Source of the DNA: Reichenbachiella ulvae
GTDB lineage: Bacteria; Bacteroidota; Bacteroidia; Cytophagales; Cyclobacteriaceae
Length of the DNA: 64,000 nucleotides
Direction: 5' to 3'
Assembly (NCBI RefSeq): GCF_025833875.1
Contig: NZ_JAOYOD010000001.1
Location: 1,178,001-1,242,000, forward strand
Made by a program: the position numbers and the translations under genes. Shown piece by piece: positions 62,469 through 64,000 of this stretch (its first letter is position 1; each line of letters starts with the position of its first letter). The notes under the pieces are model-generated. The model was not told where the DNA came from, did not search any database, and saw only the letters and a program-made list of their open reading frames with translations.

Positions 62469-62585
62469 ATGTCGAAAGAAAAAGAAGGTAAGTCCAAAAC
62501 CAACAAAACTGCTCCTGCCAAGACACTCAAAGAGAAGCGAGCCGAAAAGAAGGAAAAAAGAAAGACCAAACGAAGTGAAGACTAA
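62469..62585 (+). CDS. Small basic Lys-rich protein (38 aa)
   Basis: A 38-residue, highly basic protein, MSKEKEGKSK followed by 'TNKTAPAKTLKEKRAEKKEK' and 'RKTKRSED'. The 'TAPAKTLKEKRAEKK' core recurs in short hypothetical proteins of Bacteroidota in my recollection. It is unstructured and soluble and may bind nucleic acid. It is below common length cut-offs. It lies 18 bp upstream of the cupin gene and may be cotranscribed with it. Confidence 0.65.
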   Translation: MSKEKEGKSKTNKTAPAKTLKEKRAEKKEKRKTKRSED

Positions 62586-62603
62586 ACCCGGACCTTTAAA
62601 AAC

Positions 62604-62954
62604 GTGAGTAATCAAGAGCAGGAAAAAGGTAAGGACTTTATTATGGTCGAGATCATTCAATACATTCCCAATGCTGTAGTGACCAAAACGATCCTTAGAA
62701 AGACAACCGGAAACGTGACCTTGTCATCATTTGACTCTGGTCAGGGTCTGACAGAAAAACACTCTCCTTTTGATACCCTGATCCAGGTCATAGACGGTCA
62801 GGCCCAGGTGGTCATAGACGATCAATCTCATCAATTGGACACGGGACAATCTTTGGTGATCCCTGCACATAGTCGAAACAGTATCAAAGCCAATGTATGC
62901 TTTAAGATGATATCGACAGTGATCAAGAGTGGGTATGAGGAAGTCAGTATCTAA
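62604..62954 (+). CDS. Cupin-domain protein
   Basis: 116 residues from GTG 62604; an ATG at 62643 ('MVEIIQYIPNAVVTKTILRK') is an alternative start of similar plausibility. 'EKHSPFDTLIQVIDGQAQVVIDDQSHQLDTGQSLVIPAHSRNSIKANVCFKMISTVIK' is a small single-domain cupin beta-barrel, with 'TLIQVIDGQAQVVID' and 'SLVIPAHSRNSI' as the two cupin motifs. Metal-binding His residues are few (His in EKHSPFD and in PAHSRN), so metal binding is uncertain. No substrate can be assigned. Confidence 0.8.
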   Translation: MSNQEQEKGKDFIMVEIIQYIPNAVVTKTILRKTTGNVTLSSFDSGQGLTEKHSPFDTLIQVIDGQAQVVIDDQSHQLDTGQSLVIPAHSRNSIKANVCFKMISTVIKSGYEEVSI

Positions 62955-63273
62955 TAGCGGGAGACCTAAAGATCCAGCAAGCATGACCTTAGGATCAGCA
63001 CTGAAGTATCATTCTACCTCGTTTGATCAGGGAGCTGAAGGTATCCAGTTAGTAGTCGCAAAAAAAGTGGAGTGAAAGAAATACTCAGAATTGGAAATTG
63101 TAACATTTAATAGATGGTACACCTACAAGGAAGAGATGATTGAGGTTGGGCAGGCTTAGAAAACCTGCCCATCTCGATTAAAGTGGTATTTATGTAACAA
63201 CAGTCCATTTGAGTGCAACGCTTTAGAAGCAAAAAAGCCTCAACTTGAGAAAAGAGTCTTAGACCAAAAAATT
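62955..63273 (+). other. Intergenic region with a long hairpin
   Basis: No convincing gene; a 30-codon ATG frame at 62983-63075 has no recognisable content. GGGCAGG (63148-63154) pairs perfectly with CCTGCCC (63164-63170), and the stem extends imperfectly outward to about 63138 and 63180, with no T-tract. It could be an intergenic repeat hairpin or an RNA-processing structure. Confidence 0.5.
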
Positions 63274-63501
63274 ATGAGCAGACAAATCATTAAAGATAAT
63301 AAGTACAAGCCCGGAGATGTGGTATATGCAAAAGTGAACCCATCGTTAGAATTAAAAATCAGGCGATACACAGAGCGGATATACTACTGTCAAGTACTGG
63401 ATAATCCAGCTCTCAAAGAACTGGTGTATTATGAAAGGGAACTGGTGGAAGACCCAGAGTTGCTAGCCAAAAATAGCGCAAGCATGGAGTCAGGAGCTTA
63501 A
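63274..63501 (+). CDS. Small conserved hypothetical protein (75 aa)
   Basis: A 75-residue soluble protein. 'YKPGDVVYAKVNPSLELKIRRYTERIYYCQVLDNPALKELVYYERELVEDP' has the short beta-strand pattern of an SH3-like barrel, and 'KPGDVVYAKVNP' opens as in small Bacteroidota proteins found with stress genes. The exact family is not recognised. It lies 50 bp upstream of the CsbD-like gene and may share a transcript. Confidence 0.6.
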   Translation: MSRQIIKDNKYKPGDVVYAKVNPSLELKIRRYTERIYYCQVLDNPALKELVYYERELVEDPELLAKNSASMESGA

Positions 63502-63551
63502 CCTCAGCATAGCGAGGCATGAGTCAACAGAGTAATATAAAAAGAGAAAGG

Positions 63552-63737
63552 ATGAATATAACAAGAAGCTGGAGAGAGCAAAAAGTAATGCTAAAACAAC
63601 GATTTTCCATTCTGTCAGATGCAGATTTTGCGTTTGAAGAAGAGGAGCAGGAGGATATGTTGAATCAGCTGGCTGGTAAGTTGAAGAAAACCAGAGCCGA
63701 GTTGAAACTCATCTTTGCCGAACTACAAACCTACTAG
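63552..63737 (+). CDS. CsbD-like general stress protein
   Basis: 61 residues from the ATG at 63552 ('MNITRSWREQKVMLKQRFSILSDADFAFEEEEQEDMLNQLAGKLKKTRAEL'), preceded by AGAGAAAGG; the frame is open to 63519, but the conserved start is at 63552. 'W.E.K..LKQRF..L.D.D' and 'EEDMLNQLAGKLKKT' match the Bacteroidota CsbD-like proteins induced by general stress. It precedes the bestrophin gene by 18 bp. Confidence 0.85.
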   Translation: MNITRSWREQKVMLKQRFSILSDADFAFEEEEQEDMLNQLAGKLKKTRAELKLIFAELQTY

Positions 63738-63755
63738 TGGAATCAATCCCAAACT

Positions 63756-64000
63756 ATGATTATAAAAAGTCGCATTCCAGTATCCTATCTTTTCAATGAA
63801 CTTAAGATCCCTTTACTCTACGTCTGTTTAATTGCTAGTATTTCGGGGTTGTTACCATTCTTTTTTCAGTCCTTTTTATCCGACATTCCGATCAGCATAG
63901 CTACGACCTTGGGTATAGCTATTTCTATTTTGCTGTCCTATATGATGAACCAATCCTACGAGAGATGGTGGGAAGCCAGGAAGATCTGGGGAGAAATAGT
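63756..64000 (+). CDS. Bestrophin-family channel protein (cut by window edge)
   Basis: The frame from ATG 63756 is open to the end of the window (81 codons plus two bases). 'MIIKSRIPVSYLFNELKIPLLYVCLIA', a strongly hydrophobic segment and 'SYMMNQSYERWWEARKIWGEIV' match the N-terminal membrane region of bacterial bestrophins, which form pentameric chloride or cation channels. The C-terminal domain lies outside the window. It starts 18 bp after the CsbD-like gene. Confidence 0.88.
   Translation, partial: MIIKSRIPVSYLFNELKIPLLYVCLIASISGLLPFFFQSFLSDIPISIATTLGIAISILLSYMMNQSYERWWEARKIWGEI

Noticed and set aside
62983..63075. A 30-codon frame starting MTLGSALKYHSTS.
   Set aside because: No recognisable content, no ribosome-binding signal and no other support.

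Overview
The window looks like chromosomal DNA of a free-living, probably marine Bacteroidota of the Cytophagales type. The support is a type IX secretion C-terminal sorting domain, a hybrid two-component regulator, TonB receptors with a carboxypeptidase-regulatory-like prefix, 'GIGTTxPSxKL' surface proteins, an HU-like/DUF4469-type protein, a TTG-N21-TAnnTTTG promoter and few Shine-Dalgarno sites. The genus cannot be fixed from the sequence. No rRNA, tRNA, CRISPR array or complete insertion sequence was seen.

Layout. 1-1805: end of an ATP-grasp/alpha-E protein and its transglutaminase partner. 1806-2356: two repeat structures (a nested inverted repeat and a 23-bp-phased palindrome array) beside an HU-like gene. 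3178-9276: SelO, a nitrilase/DinB pair behind an unusual DUF4242-cyclase-like-AraC regulator, an epimerase and VanZ. 9350-11649: creD and a winged-helix regulator operon sharing one operator sequence. 11820-14727: an RNA-repair/ribosome-rescue operon (rtcB, prfH, TPR gene) behind an attenuator-like leader; rtcB has an in-frame stop. 14805-29316: TonB receptor and AraC-type sensor, TonB fragment, MltB, SPOR protein, ArfB, cytochrome-sugar dehydrogenase, DoxX/HxlR pair, PadR/ABC permease pair.

29756-36255 is a periplasmic nitrate reductase locus of uncommon composition: napD, napA, a four-heme NapB-like protein with an internal duplication, a tetraheme lipoprotein, a four-cluster ferredoxin-like subunit and an NrfD-type membrane subunit, with no napC, napG or napH. 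A plausible path is quinol, NrfD, FeS protein, tetraheme cytochrome, NapB, NapA. 37584-50033 holds a 1371-residue hybrid two-component sensor and two secreted proteins, one a 2313-residue type IX substrate with twelve Ig/cadherin-like repeats that have recently expanded.

50224-64000 holds greB and then a run of stress- and envelope-type genes: AraC regulator, fatty-acid desaturase, coiled-coil lipoprotein, lmo0937-type miniprotein, OmpA, prohibitin, GH130 plus glycosyltransferase, DUF3494 ice-binding protein, small basic protein, cupin, CsbD-like protein and a bestrophin cut by the window edge.

The most promising leads are the attenuator in front of the ribosome-repair operon, the NrfD-linked nitrate reductase, and three regulator/operator pairs read directly from the sequence (creD, nitrilase, doxX/hxlR).
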